Translations under genes and position numbers: made by a program | Shown: piece after piece, positions 5,643-11,278 of the stretch | How positions within the stretch are numbered: the first letter of the stretch is position 1 | How the letters are laid out: each line of letters starts with the position of its first letter | Origin: Nitrosopumilales archaeon CG_4_9_14_0_2_um_filter_34_16 | GTDB taxonomy: Archaea; Thermoproteota; Nitrososphaeria; Nitrososphaerales; Nitrosopumilaceae | Length of the DNA: 11,354 bases | Reading direction: 5' to 3' | Assembly: GCA_002788515.1 (NCBI GenBank) | Contig: PFRJ01000115.1 | Coordinates: forward strand, 1 to 11,354 | Notes under the pieces: model-generated | Told to the model about the DNA's origin: nothing | The model's input: the letters and a program-made list of their open reading frames with translations, nothing else | Database searches by the model: none

Positions 5643-6041
5643 TTACACTATGGATATTGGGATAGGATTGCCATTTCTATCCCATGCAAAAATGGAATCA
5701 TCGTCATATGGAGATTTTACAATCATTGAAACTAGTCCAAAAAAATTATGCAAGTCAGTTACAGATGGTTCAGCAGATCCACTTGGATGAGAATGAACGA
5801 TTCCAACATAACTTGTATCAAAAGGAAGAAACGAATGTGGAAATCCAGCAAATGTTGGTCCTGATTCACTAAAGGGTGGAATAACGAGTCCTCTTACATC
5901 TATCTCCCCGTTTTTTGATTTTCCCTTTAAGATCAAAATTCCTTCATTAGGATGTTTCATTTGACAATAAGATAAGATGCTATCATGTACATCTTTTTGA
6001 AGAGATACTTTACGTTCAAATTTTTTATTTTTAAACAACAT
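5643..6041 (-). CDS. JAMM/MPN+ (JAB) metalloprotease-like protein
   Basis: The 132-aa protein is a single JAB/MPN domain with a complete JAMM zinc motif: E33 (HPNEGILIL), then H83-S-H85, seven residues, S93-x2-D96 (HSHPSGSAEPSVTD). In the family these residues bind zinc and activate water to cut isopeptide bonds. Archaeal members such as the Haloferax and Archaeoglobus JAMM1 enzymes remove ubiquitin-like modifiers from proteins; that role is plausible here but not shown, and the sulfur-carrier-processing role of bacterial relatives is the alternative. No ubiquitin-like gene lies in the window. There is no signal peptide or membrane segment. A TATA-like TTAAAATA (6063-6070) is centred about 25 bp upstream, so it has its own promoter although the coiled-coil gene ends only 31 bp before. 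Confidence 0.9.
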   Translation of the reverse strand: MLFKNKKFERKVSLQKDVHDSILSYCQMKHPNEGILILKGKSKNGEIDVRGLVIPPFSESGPTFAGFPHSFLPFDTSYVGIVHSHPSGSAEPSVTDLHNFFGLVSMIVKSPYDDDSIFAWDRNGNPIPISIV

Positions 6042-6062
6042 ACATAGTCATCAGTTTGAAAC

Positions 6063-6070
6063 TATTTTAA
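6063..6070 (-). promoter_or_regulatory. TATA-like box of the JAMM gene
   Basis: TTAAAATA on the minus strand, centred about 25 bp before the ATG at 6041, sits in the 31-bp spacer after the coiled-coil gene and suggests separate transcription. Confidence 0.45.
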
Positions 6071-6072
6071 CT

Positions 6073-7353
6073 CTAAGACATCAGTACGGTGTATTTTGTA
6101 CTAGAGAATTGTTGCAATTTATCTTCAATCTCAGATACAAGTAAAGGTATTTTTGAATCGATTTCATCAATTTCGTTTTGAAACGTTTCAAATTTCATTT
6201 GAAATTCATTCAATAATGACGTTTTTTTATCAAGATCATCTTCCAAAGACATTAGATCAGATGGTTTTAAAGAATTAAGATCATTTTTCATTTTATTGTA
6301 TTTTTCAAAATATTCTGAAACTCGAGATACAAACCCACCTAGAGCCTCTACCGTTTCAGTAATATTGAAGAATGTTTTATCGATATCTTTTACAGAGATA
6401 GAACCAGACGCAATGCCTTTTCGGACATTTTCAAGAATTATAATTATTGAGTCTTTGTTAGATGGCACCAGCACAGAAAAAGGATTTGCTACAAGTTGAG
6501 AGAGAAGATTTTTTTGATCTTTATCTAATGATGATATATGCTCATATCTGCTTAAAGGGCGAGAAATTTTTGTGAATTGATCATTGATTTCATTTATGAT
6601 TTTTTGTTTTTGTTGACCAAATCTATCTAAACTGTTTTTTAAATCAACATATTTCTTGTAAGATTCAGAAGAATGTGTTTTAGATATAGAGTTTTGAATT
6701 GAGTCAATTTCAGATTGAATGGAATGGCTATTTTCTTCAGCATCTGTAATTTTATGAGATTTTTCCTTGCGTGAATCAGTTAAAGCATTAATTTGATTTA
6801 ATGTTTCGGATATTTCATCAGATAGGGATTTTGTTGAATTATAGTTTTTTAGTAATTTGTGAATTTCAGAATGATTGTTATTCATAACTTCAAGATTATC
6901 TTTTAATTGAGTTGCGTACTTTTTTGCAAAAATATGAATGACTCTAGTTTGCCTTCCTAAAACATCCCCTACTTTTTTGAGTATTTGGTTTAAAACTGAG
7001 TTTAATTGTTCTGCATCATCTAAAGATGTGATTTTAGGTAATGGTGTGACGTCTTTTTTAATAACATCAATTACTTGTTTTTTGCCTCTAACTACGATTA
7101 TCGCAAGATGTTTGTCAATATCATCTACATTGAGGTTATCTTGTTCAAGAACATTACAGATTTTTATCAGTTCATCAATTAGTGGTGCTGTATTGTTTCT
7201 CAAATCTTTAATCGCAGCCAGAGTTTTAGATTTTCTTAATTCACCAAGTTCAGATAATATTTGAGGGATGTTTGAGAGAGTGATCTCTTTATTCTGAGAA
7301 ACTTCTTCAACAGAGACGTCATCTTGTTTCTTTTTACCCCATCCAAAGACCAT
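6073..7353 (-). CDS. Long coiled-coil protein of unknown function
   Basis: The 426-aa cytoplasmic protein begins MVFGWGKKK, a start seen in several archaeal proteins that may associate with membranes peripherally. The body is helical: residues about 25-160 contain a globular helical part (for example LAIIVVRGKKQVIDVIKK and VLNQILKKVGDVLGRQTRV). About 170-275 is heptad-rich coiled coil (SDEISETLNQINALTDSRKE, IQSEIDSIQNSI). About 280-345 is another helical domain, and about 350-420 a second coiled coil ending near LVSEIEDKLQQF. It has no Walker motif, so it is not an SMC or SbcC ATPase, although searches may return weak hits to them. A structural or cell-organisation role is a guess. A TATA box TTTTTAATC (7376-7384) is centred about 26 bp before the ATG. 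Confidence 0.85.
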   Translation of the reverse strand: MVFGWGKKKQDDVSVEEVSQNKEITLSNIPQILSELGELRKSKTLAAIKDLRNNTAPLIDELIKICNVLEQDNLNVDDIDKHLAIIVVRGKKQVIDVIKKDVTPLPKITSLDDAEQLNSVLNQILKKVGDVLGRQTRVIHIFAKKYATQLKDNLEVMNNNHSEIHKLLKNYNSTKSLSDEISETLNQINALTDSRKEKSHKITDAEENSHSIQSEIDSIQNSISKTHSSESYKKYVDLKNSLDRFGQQKQKIINEINDQFTKISRPLSRYEHISSLDKDQKNLLSQLVANPFSVLVPSNKDSIIIILENVRKGIASGSISVKDIDKTFFNITETVEALGGFVSRVSEYFEKYNKMKNDLNSLKPSDLMSLEDDLDKKTSLLNEFQMKFETFQNEIDEIDSKIPLLVSEIEDKLQQFSSTKYTVLMS

Positions 7354-7375
7354 TTGATATTATTCGCATCAGGGG

Positions 7376-7384
7376 ATTAAAAAT
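7376..7384 (-). promoter_or_regulatory. TATA box of the coiled-coil gene
   Basis: TTTTTAATC on the minus strand is centred about 26 bp before the ATG at 7353. It covers the possible plus-strand ATG at 7383, which argues against that ATG being the start of the SRPBCC gene. Confidence 0.55.
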
Positions 7385-7400
7385 GGTTGGACAACCAAAA

Positions 7401-7407
7401 TTTAAAA
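7401..7407 (+). promoter_or_regulatory. TATA box of the SRPBCC gene
   Basis: TTTAAAA is centred 27 bp before the ATG at 7431, the ideal spacing for a leaderless start there. It lies downstream of the alternative ATG at 7383. Confidence 0.6.
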
Positions 7408-7430
7408 CCCTACACATTTCAGGAAATAGC

Positions 7431-7892
7431 ATGGTAAAAACTGTAAAAAAATCATTTCATACAGGGACAGTTAAAAAAACAATCAAAATCAATGCATCAA
7501 AAGTCAAAGTATGGAAAAAAATAAGCAACATTGTAGGATTACCATCATGGCTAGTAGATGTAGAAAAAACAGTGTATCTGTCCAAAAAGAAAAAAAATGT
7601 AGGAGCGGTCAGACTAATCACATTTTCAGATGGGAATAAAATTGAAGAGCACATAGTAGCATGGAAGGATGGCGAATATTTTACATATATCGCAACTGAG
7701 GGATTGCCATTAAGAGCATATGTTGCAACAATCTCAATGAAAGTATTATCAAAAAATCTTGTAGAGTTAACATGGCAATCATATCTTAACAGTAAGAAAA
7801 TGTCAGAGACAGAATTCTTAGATTTCATAGTATTTTTAGGATCATTTTACGAGGCATCGCTTGAAAACCTAAAAACAATACTTGAAAAATAA
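7431..7892 (+). CDS. SRPBCC (START-like) family protein
   Basis: The 153-aa protein has the helix-grip order of the SRPBCC/polyketide-cyclase superfamily. It starts with a first strand and helix (KKTIKINASKVKVWKKISNI), then PSWLVDVEKTVYLSK and VGAVRLITFSDGNKIEEHIV, further strands (FTYIATEGLPL, YVATISMKVL, LVELTWQSYL) and a long C-terminal helix (ASLENLKTILEK). Such proteins bind a hydrophobic ligand in a deep pocket; the ligand here is unknown and catalytic residues are not evident. The ATG at 7431 is chosen over the in-frame ATG at 7383 because the TATA box spacing fits it and the 16 extra residues lie before the domain. The promoter region is shared divergently with the coiled-coil gene. 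Confidence 0.85.
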   Translation: MVKTVKKSFHTGTVKKTIKINASKVKVWKKISNIVGLPSWLVDVEKTVYLSKKKKNVGAVRLITFSDGNKIEEHIVAWKDGEYFTYIATEGLPLRAYVATISMKVLSKNLVELTWQSYLNSKKMSETEFLDFIVFLGSFYEASLENLKTILEK

Positions 7893-7945
7893 ACCATGTA
7901 GATTTCAAGTCAAAATGTAAATACTGTGAATTGTGAAAAAATCAC

Positions 7946-8281
7946 ATGAGTGACATGAGATTTACAATAATAGGTATTGGATTAATTTTTGTAGGGTTTA
8001 TCATATTGGGAGGATTTGGTCAAAGATATCAAGCAGCAACTCTTGAATCAAATGAATTTGAAACATGTTATGAATATTCAAAAGATTTGCCACCAGTAGA
8101 AATCAATTGTTCATTTAAGATATTTGATCAGACATTATTTTTTGGATTAGTGATTGGGTTTATTGGCGGTGGAATTACTGCTTTGATAAAAGGGGCAAGA
8201 GGAGATTGGGACAACAAGGTGAATCCAAAAGACATGGTAGGCCCAAGTAGAAACCAAGATGATGATTCAGACAAAGACTGA
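7946..8281 (+). CDS. Two-helix membrane protein of unknown function
   Basis: The 111-aa protein has transmembrane helices at about 6-23 (FTIIGIGLIFVGFIILGG) and 62-82 (LFFGLVIGFIGGGITALI). The 37 residues between them include C41 and C55, which could form a disulfide on the outer face. The C-terminal tail (about 83-111) is hydrophilic and very acidic at the end (NQDDDSDKD), so it should lie in the cytoplasm. No family is recognised; similar short membrane proteins are common in Thaumarchaeota. The ATG at 7946 follows a TATA-like TAAATACT at about 7918-7925 by roughly 25 bp; ATG at 7955 is a second possibility. GTGA (7933-7936) and TCAC (7942-7945) make a small dyad just before the start. Confidence 0.78.
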   Translation: MSDMRFTIIGIGLIFVGFIILGGFGQRYQAATLESNEFETCYEYSKDLPPVEINCSFKIFDQTLFFGLVIGFIGGGITALIKGARGDWDNKVNPKDMVGPSRNQDDDSDKD

Positions 8282-8284
8282 ATT

Positions 8285-8371
8285 TCAAGACGATTTTTTA
8301 GATTTTAATTTCTCGTAATCTTCGGGATTATCCTCTTCTAATCTTTGATAGTATACTTCTTCGTATGGCAT
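8285..8371 (-). CDS. 28-aa charged microprotein
   Basis: A short minus-strand gene encodes 28 residues, starting MPYEEVYYQRLEEDNPEDYE and ending KLKSKKSS, with stop TGA at 8285-8287. The composition is strikingly biased: acidic and aromatic in the first 20 residues, then Lys/Ser-rich, and compatible with one amphipathic helix. All codons read naturally and there is no overlap with a neighbour, so I think it is real although far below usual gene-calling limits. Function unknown; such peptides often bind a larger partner. A TATA-like TTAAAT at 8403-8408 lies about 35 bp upstream, implying a short leader; no Shine-Dalgarno site is seen. It sits between the stop of the membrane protein (convergent, 3-bp gap) and the SRPBCC-like gene. 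Confidence 0.6.
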   Translation of the reverse strand: MPYEEVYYQRLEEDNPEDYEKLKSKKSS

Positions 8372-8431
8372 TTTTCTCAGTTTTACTATTACCAAGTTTG
8401 CATTTAAGCTTGAAGAATAATTTGTACGAGA

Positions 8432-8812
8432 CTAGGATTCAGATTCAATGATATTTTTCATCAAAGTTACCATATCACTAATCTCAGCCATACGTTGATC
8501 AAATTGAACATCAGTTAATTCTTCAGGTTTGTTTAATGTAATTATAACTTCAGAGAAATCGCCACTGGAAATCACACGCATTGGGACAGTCCAAGATGAT
8601 ACTTCGTCCACATATTGATGATCCAAGATTCCAAGGGATTTATTTTCATGAAATTTCAATTTGGATTTTCCATGTGGCCCAGTAAATGACCACCAACCAT
8701 CAGTAGTGATTTTGGCGTCAGGCATCATTTTTGGAGGCAAACGCAGTATAGCATCAAATGCATCACCTGTTTTCTTTTCCACAGTAATAGAAACAGTCCT
8801 GGATCTATTCAT
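8432..8812 (-). CDS. SRPBCC-like protein
   Basis: The 126-aa protein looks like a compact SRPBCC/START-like domain: a first strand and helix (SRTVSITVEKKTGDAFDAIL), a loop with Pro and Met (RLPPKMMPDAKI), strands with WWSFTGPHGKSKLKFHENK and LGILDHQYVD, then SWTVPMRVISSGDFSEVIIT and a C-terminal helix (FDQRMAEISDMVTLMKNII). It probably binds a small hydrophobic molecule; the ligand is unknown. It shares only the fold type with the 7431 gene. The start is ATG at 8812; a TTG at 8827 would add five residues, but the TATA box at 8831-8840 is too close to it and well spaced (about 24 bp) for 8812. It is likely a single-gene unit. Confidence 0.78.
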   Translation of the reverse strand: MNRSRTVSITVEKKTGDAFDAILRLPPKMMPDAKITTDGWWSFTGPHGKSKLKFHENKSLGILDHQYVDEVSSWTVPMRVISSGDFSEVIITLNKPEELTDVQFDQRMAEISDMVTLMKNIIESES

Positions 8813-8830
8813 AGTACGATATACCAATAA

Positions 8831-8840
8831 CGATTAAAAA
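8831..8840 (-). promoter_or_regulatory. TATA box of the SRPBCC-like gene
   Basis: TTTTTAATCG on the minus strand is centred about 24 bp before the ATG at 8812 and only about 9 bp before the alternative TTG at 8827, so it decides the start. Confidence 0.5.
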
Positions 8841-8878
8841 AGATATAGTAGCAATAATAGGATTCAATCCTTCTAAGA

Positions 8879-9055
8879 CTATTTATTGAGAAATTCTTTG
8901 ATTTTCTTTAAATTTGTAACATTTGACTCATGAAACATCATCATGGATTCAGAAAGAGATTTTGGTAAAACAGACTTTAGGTTATTTACAAGGTCATCTC
9001 CACTAGCAATCATGTTGTCAATGAGTTTATCAATCTCATTTTTTTCATCAGTCAA
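8879..9055 (-). CDS. 58-aa helical protein with TTG start
   Basis: A minus-strand frame encodes 58 residues (TDEKNEIDKLIDNMIASGDD after the initiator, ending NLKKIKEFLNK) with a TAG stop at 8879-8881. The sequence is a regular amphipathic helical pattern and fills an otherwise empty 250-bp gap. An in-frame TAA lies four codons before the first CTA, so the only plausible starts are TTG at 9055 or ATG at 9013; the TTG keeps the charged N-terminal helix. A TTAATTA-type TATA sequence at about 9077-9083 is centred about 26 bp before the TTG and overlaps the stop codon of the Lrp-type gene. Alternatively it is co-transcribed with that gene (21-bp gap). No family recognised; it may be a partner of the RAM-domain protein. 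Confidence 0.65.
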   Translation of the reverse strand: MTDEKNEIDKLIDNMIASGDDLVNNLKSVLPKSLSESMMMFHESNVTNLKKIKEFLNK

Positions 9056-9076
9056 TGTTTTTAGTAGAGATTAATC

Positions 9077-9310
9077 TTAATTATCTTTTTTTATCAATGT
9101 TGCAGTAGAACGAACATTTTTGAGTTTTTGAATATTCCATGAAACAATTTCTCGTATCTTTTCAAAGTTTTCTGCTTGCAATTTCACCAACATGTCATGA
9201 GTTCCAATTGTTTCAAATACATCTACGACTTGCTCAATTTCCTTTAATTGTTCTAGGATTTCTGCTTCAGCACCCAATTCACAGTTAAGCATCACATATG
9301 CATCAGTCAT
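9077..9310 (-). CDS. Stand-alone Lrp/AsnC ligand-binding (RAM) domain protein
   Basis: The 77-aa protein matches the C-terminal effector domain of Lrp/AsnC regulators along its full length: AYVMLNCELGAEAEILEQLK, then VVDVFETIGTHDMLVKLQAE and a closing helix with RSTATLI. It has the beta-alpha-beta-beta-alpha-beta order and the conserved G-x-H/Y-D-hhhk motif (GTHDMLVK, residues 36-43). There is no helix-turn-helix, so it cannot bind DNA itself. Known stand-alone members form oligomers that bind amino acids and may modulate full-length Lrp proteins. A TATA box TTTAAATAA (9332-9340) is centred about 27 bp before the ATG, a textbook leaderless promoter. The nitroreductase gene upstream stops 52 bp away; the 58-aa gene follows. 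Confidence 0.9.
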   Translation of the reverse strand: MTDAYVMLNCELGAEAEILEQLKEIEQVVDVFETIGTHDMLVKLQAENFEKIREIVSWNIQKLKNVRSTATLIKKDN

Positions 9311-9331
9311 AGAGTAGACAGTAATCTATGA

Positions 9332-9340
9332 TTATTTAAA
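9332..9340 (-). promoter_or_regulatory. TATA box of the RAM-domain gene
   Basis: TTTAAATAA on the minus strand, centred about 27 bp before the ATG at 9310. Confidence 0.6.
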
Positions 9341-9362
9341 GATGGATGATTTTGGACATTTC

Positions 9363-10007
9363 TTACCATGTCACATGAACCAAATCTTTCAGGTTTCGTC
9401 TAGGCTTAGGAAATTTTGTTTGTTCTGGATAACCAATGCAAAGAACAGATGAAGGAACCAGATCAGTTCCAATCACATCCATTACTTTTTGCTCGTCAAA
9501 CATCCCTATCCAAATTGAACTCAACCCTAAGGCCTGAGCAGCGAGCTGGGAATATCCTGCAGCCAGAGTTGCATCCTGTATGGCAAATTTCTTTAGTACA
9601 TAATCTGGAAAATCAAATTTTACTCTTGAAGGGTTTTTACAAAAAACTAGAACAACGGGTGCATCAACATAAGGCTGCTTGTTACATGCTTCAACTAGGA
9701 GTTTTTTCTTTTCTGGACTTTTCACATAAAATATTTCAAATCCTTGATAGTTTCCAGCAGTAGGAGCAGTGTCAGCAGCTGCAATAATTTTATCTATTTT
9801 TGTAGTCTCTACTGGTTTGTCCAAAAATTTTCTTGTTGAGCGTCGCTTTGCCATCACGGCAAACAAATCAGTATCTACAACTTCTGAAGGTCCAGATGTT
9901 AAAATAAAATCTAATAGATTATTTCTAACGTTGTCATCTAGAGAATCAGGAGTTTCCTGTGGCTCATATCCTAAAGGGTAAATCTTTTCTTCTTTTGGCG
10001 TATCCAC
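9363..10007 (-). CDS. Nitroreductase-family flavoprotein
   Basis: The 214-aa protein belongs to the FMN-dependent nitroreductase family. The FMN-phosphate-binding motif RRSTRKF is at 55-61, followed by TAPTAGNYQGFE (80-91), AIQDATLAAGYSQLAAQALG (142-161) and CIGYPEQ (190-196), in the usual order. Members reduce nitro compounds, quinones or other acceptors with NAD(P)H as dimers; the substrate is unknown. The first 45 residues are an N-terminal extension before the usual domain start near DTDLFAVMAKRRS. The start is GTG at 10007, supported by a TTTAAT box centred 26 bp upstream; no closer ATG gives the whole extension. It is probably a single-gene unit. Confidence 0.92.
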   Translation of the reverse strand: MDTPKEEKIYPLGYEPQETPDSLDDNVRNNLLDFILTSGPSEVVDTDLFAVMAKRRSTRKFLDKPVETTKIDKIIAAADTAPTAGNYQGFEIFYVKSPEKKKLLVEACNKQPYVDAPVVLVFCKNPSRVKFDFPDYVLKKFAIQDATLAAGYSQLAAQALGLSSIWIGMFDEQKVMDVIGTDLVPSSVLCIGYPEQTKFPKPRRNLKDLVHVTW

Positions 10008-10030
10008 AGATAAATTACAGAGAATTATCT

Positions 10031-10036
10031 ATTAAA
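10031..10036 (-). promoter_or_regulatory. TATA box of the nitroreductase gene
   Basis: TTTAAT on the minus strand is centred about 26 bp before the GTG at 10007, supporting a leaderless GTG start. Confidence 0.5.
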
Positions 10037-10101
10037 GAATTGCAAACTCGTGTATCGTTAAAGAAAAACCATCAAAAATTGACATAGGTTGCTTTACAAT
10101 A

Positions 10102-10127
10102 GTTAGAAAACAGCATGTTAGAAAACA
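10102..10127. repeat. 11-bp direct repeat upstream of the 51-aa gene
   Basis: GTTAGAAAACA occurs at 10102-10112 and again at 10117-10127, 15 bp apart. The second copy extends to TGTTAGAAAACA, a partial dyad (TGTT/AACA). It lies just upstream of a possible TATA box (CTTAATA, 10135-10141) of the 51-aa gene and in the shared region with the nitroreductase, so it could be a regulator site. Confidence 0.45.
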
Positions 10128-10164
10128 TAAAATTCTTAATACACATTACTTTTATCAGATATCA

Positions 10165-10320
10165 ATGATTCATAAAATAAAATATTTTGAATCCAAACAA
10201 CTGGCTACAGGAGTTTATCTACAAGATGTGGTGAATGACTTTCTTGCCAAGCACAGTGAAAACATCATAGCAGTGTTACCTGTTATGGATAATGCTTTGC
10301 TGGTTCACTATACTGAATAA
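10165..10320 (+). CDS. 51-aa protein, possibly Cse60-like
   Basis: A plus-strand ORF encodes 51 residues (MIHKIKYFESKQLATGVYLQ, then DVVNDFLAKHSENIIAVLPV and DNALLVHYTE). The pattern strand-helix-strand-strand, with the helix VNDFLAKH and the final hydrophobic strand ALLVHYTE, is like the small Cse60 family of bacterial and archaeal proteins, which have unknown function outside sporulation; this match is from memory and tentative. It fills the centre of an otherwise unexplained 350-bp gap and lies on the opposite strand to both neighbours. A CTTAATA box at about 10135-10141 is centred about 27 bp before the ATG, consistent with leaderless transcription. An 11-bp direct repeat lies just upstream. 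Confidence 0.65.
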   Translation: MIHKIKYFESKQLATGVYLQDVVNDFLAKHSENIIAVLPVMDNALLVHYTE

Positions 10321-10355
10321 CATTAGAACACATGAAAGATTCAATAAAGTAAGGA

Positions 10356-10541
10356 CTATTCTGCTTCAAAAGAATCACAGCCAGAAGTACAAGGCTTGTT
10401 CATTACGCCCTCACACGCACCTAATTCATTATGCATAATTCTGTGATGTCCACAAATTTTACATTTTTCTCTAAAGTGAGATATTAGTTCCGCAGTTGAA
10501 ATGCCAGATTTGTTGATTTTTGAGTCTGTTTGATCTGCCAT
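10356..10541 (-). CDS. 61-aa Cys/His-rich metal-binding protein
   Basis: The protein has a short polar N-terminus, a helix (TAELISHFREK), then a dense set of potential metal ligands: C27-x2-C30, H32, H33, H37, C43, C51 and C55 (KCKICGHHRIMHNELGACEG). Eight possible ligands in 29 residues suggest one or two zinc sites. No named family is recognised; the arrangement of CKICGHHR and CTSGCDSF resembles small zinc proteins seen in Thaumarchaeota. Nucleic-acid or protein binding is a guess. A TATA box TTTAAAG (10564-10570) is centred about 26 bp before the ATG. It converges with the 51-aa gene across a 35-bp spacer. Confidence 0.8.
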   Translation of the reverse strand: MADQTDSKINKSGISTAELISHFREKCKICGHHRIMHNELGACEGVMNKPCTSGCDSFEAE

Positions 10542-10560
10542 ACAGGGTTTGAAGAGAGTG

Positions 10561-10570
10561 TAACTTTAAA
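10561..10570 (-). promoter_or_regulatory. TATA box of the Cys/His-rich gene
   Basis: TTTAAAGTTA on the minus strand, centred about 26 bp before the ATG at 10541. Confidence 0.55.
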
Positions 10571-10658
10571 CATTTTGTAGTTAGTTTTATTGCATACATA
10601 CTAAACAAAACATTATTTCTATAACCATAGGTTGGACTGTCTTGCCATTAATTATGGA

Positions 10659-10688
10659 TTTTCCTCATTAGGATGTCTTTTAGGAAAA
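10659..10688 (-). terminator. Possible 3' hairpin after the membrane zinc-ribbon gene
   Basis: TTTTCCT (10659-10665) and AGGAAAA (10682-10688) form a 7-bp inverted repeat directly downstream of the stop at 10691, with a 16-nt loop. It could mark the transcript end, but archaeal termination relies mainly on oligo-T and the evidence is weak. Confidence 0.25.
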
Positions 10689-10690
10689 GA

Positions 10691-11278
10691 TTATTGAAAA
10701 GATTTGATCATGTCAATAATTTCACCAAACATAACATCATCAGAATTTATAAAAAAAGTTCCAAAAATAGCAATAATCACCAAAGAGACAGCACTGGCCA
10801 TTCTTACCATAAGATCTTTTTTGTTATGTTTTCTCTGTTCTGTTGAGAGTCCTTCAAGAATCATTTTAGATATTTTTTTTGTCAGATCATCATCAACCAA
10901 ACTGCCATTGTGTTTAATTGCATCAAGACGAATATTACTTACAAAAGGAAAATTTCTTGCGTTACATTCAGTACAATTGACATTCTTTATCGTGATTTTA
11001 AACAAAACGCCAAGAAAGAATGCAGAAAAAACTGCAACGATACTAAGAAATGGGATTAAATCGCCACGAACAAATAGATAACCGTAAACTAAAACAAAGA
11101 ATCCAAAAGGCAGTAATAAAAAAACAAAATTCTGTTTTGCCCGTGAAGTCTGAAAACTTCTTTTCTTGTGTGTCAATACTTTTAATGAACCACAGTTAGA
11201 GCAGTGCTTTAGTGGACAAACCTTGGTAATATCGCTATACTTTGCTTGACACAGGGGGCATTTTTGCATCTCTTTCAT
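10691..11278 (-). CDS. Membrane protein with zinc-ribbon N-terminus
   Basis: The 195-aa protein (numbered from ATG 11278) starts with a Cys-rich cytoplasmic part: C7-x2-C10, C21, C26 and C29 (QKCPLC, then KVCPLKHCSNCG), consistent with a zinc ribbon. Two transmembrane helices follow at about 50-69 (FVFLLLPFGFFVLVYGYLF) and 74-97. A further CxxC, C102-T-E-C105, comes next, then a charged loop (about 110-157) and a third helix at about 158-177 (VRMASAVSLVIIAIFGTFF). No enzyme motif is visible; it may be a membrane-anchored adaptor, like the protein at 5229. Start choice is uncertain: ATG 11278, ATG 11269 (three codons later) and ATG 11305 or TTG 11311 upstream are all in frame; I choose 11278 because the zinc ribbon follows directly and a TATA-like CTTTATTTT lies at about 11311-11319. 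Confidence 0.78.
   Translation of the reverse strand: MKEMQKCPLCQAKYSDITKVCPLKHCSNCGSLKVLTHKKRSFQTSRAKQNFVFLLLPFGFFVLVYGYLFVRGDLIPFLSIVAVFSAFFLGVLFKITIKNVNCTECNARNFPFVSNIRLDAIKHNGSLVDDDLTKKISKMILEGLSTEQRKHNKKDLMVRMASAVSLVIIAIFGTFFINSDDVMFGEIIDMIKSFQ

Noticed and set aside
7457..7828. A 123-codon minus-strand frame across the SRPBCC gene
   Set aside because: It is the reverse shadow of a well-supported plus-strand domain and has a composition unlike real proteins here.
9416..9981. Plus-strand frames across the nitroreductase gene
   Set aside because: They oppose a full-length family match with conserved FMN motifs.
10704..11081. A 125-codon plus-strand frame
   Set aside because: It is the antisense of the membrane zinc-ribbon gene, whose CxxC pairs and helices are convincing.
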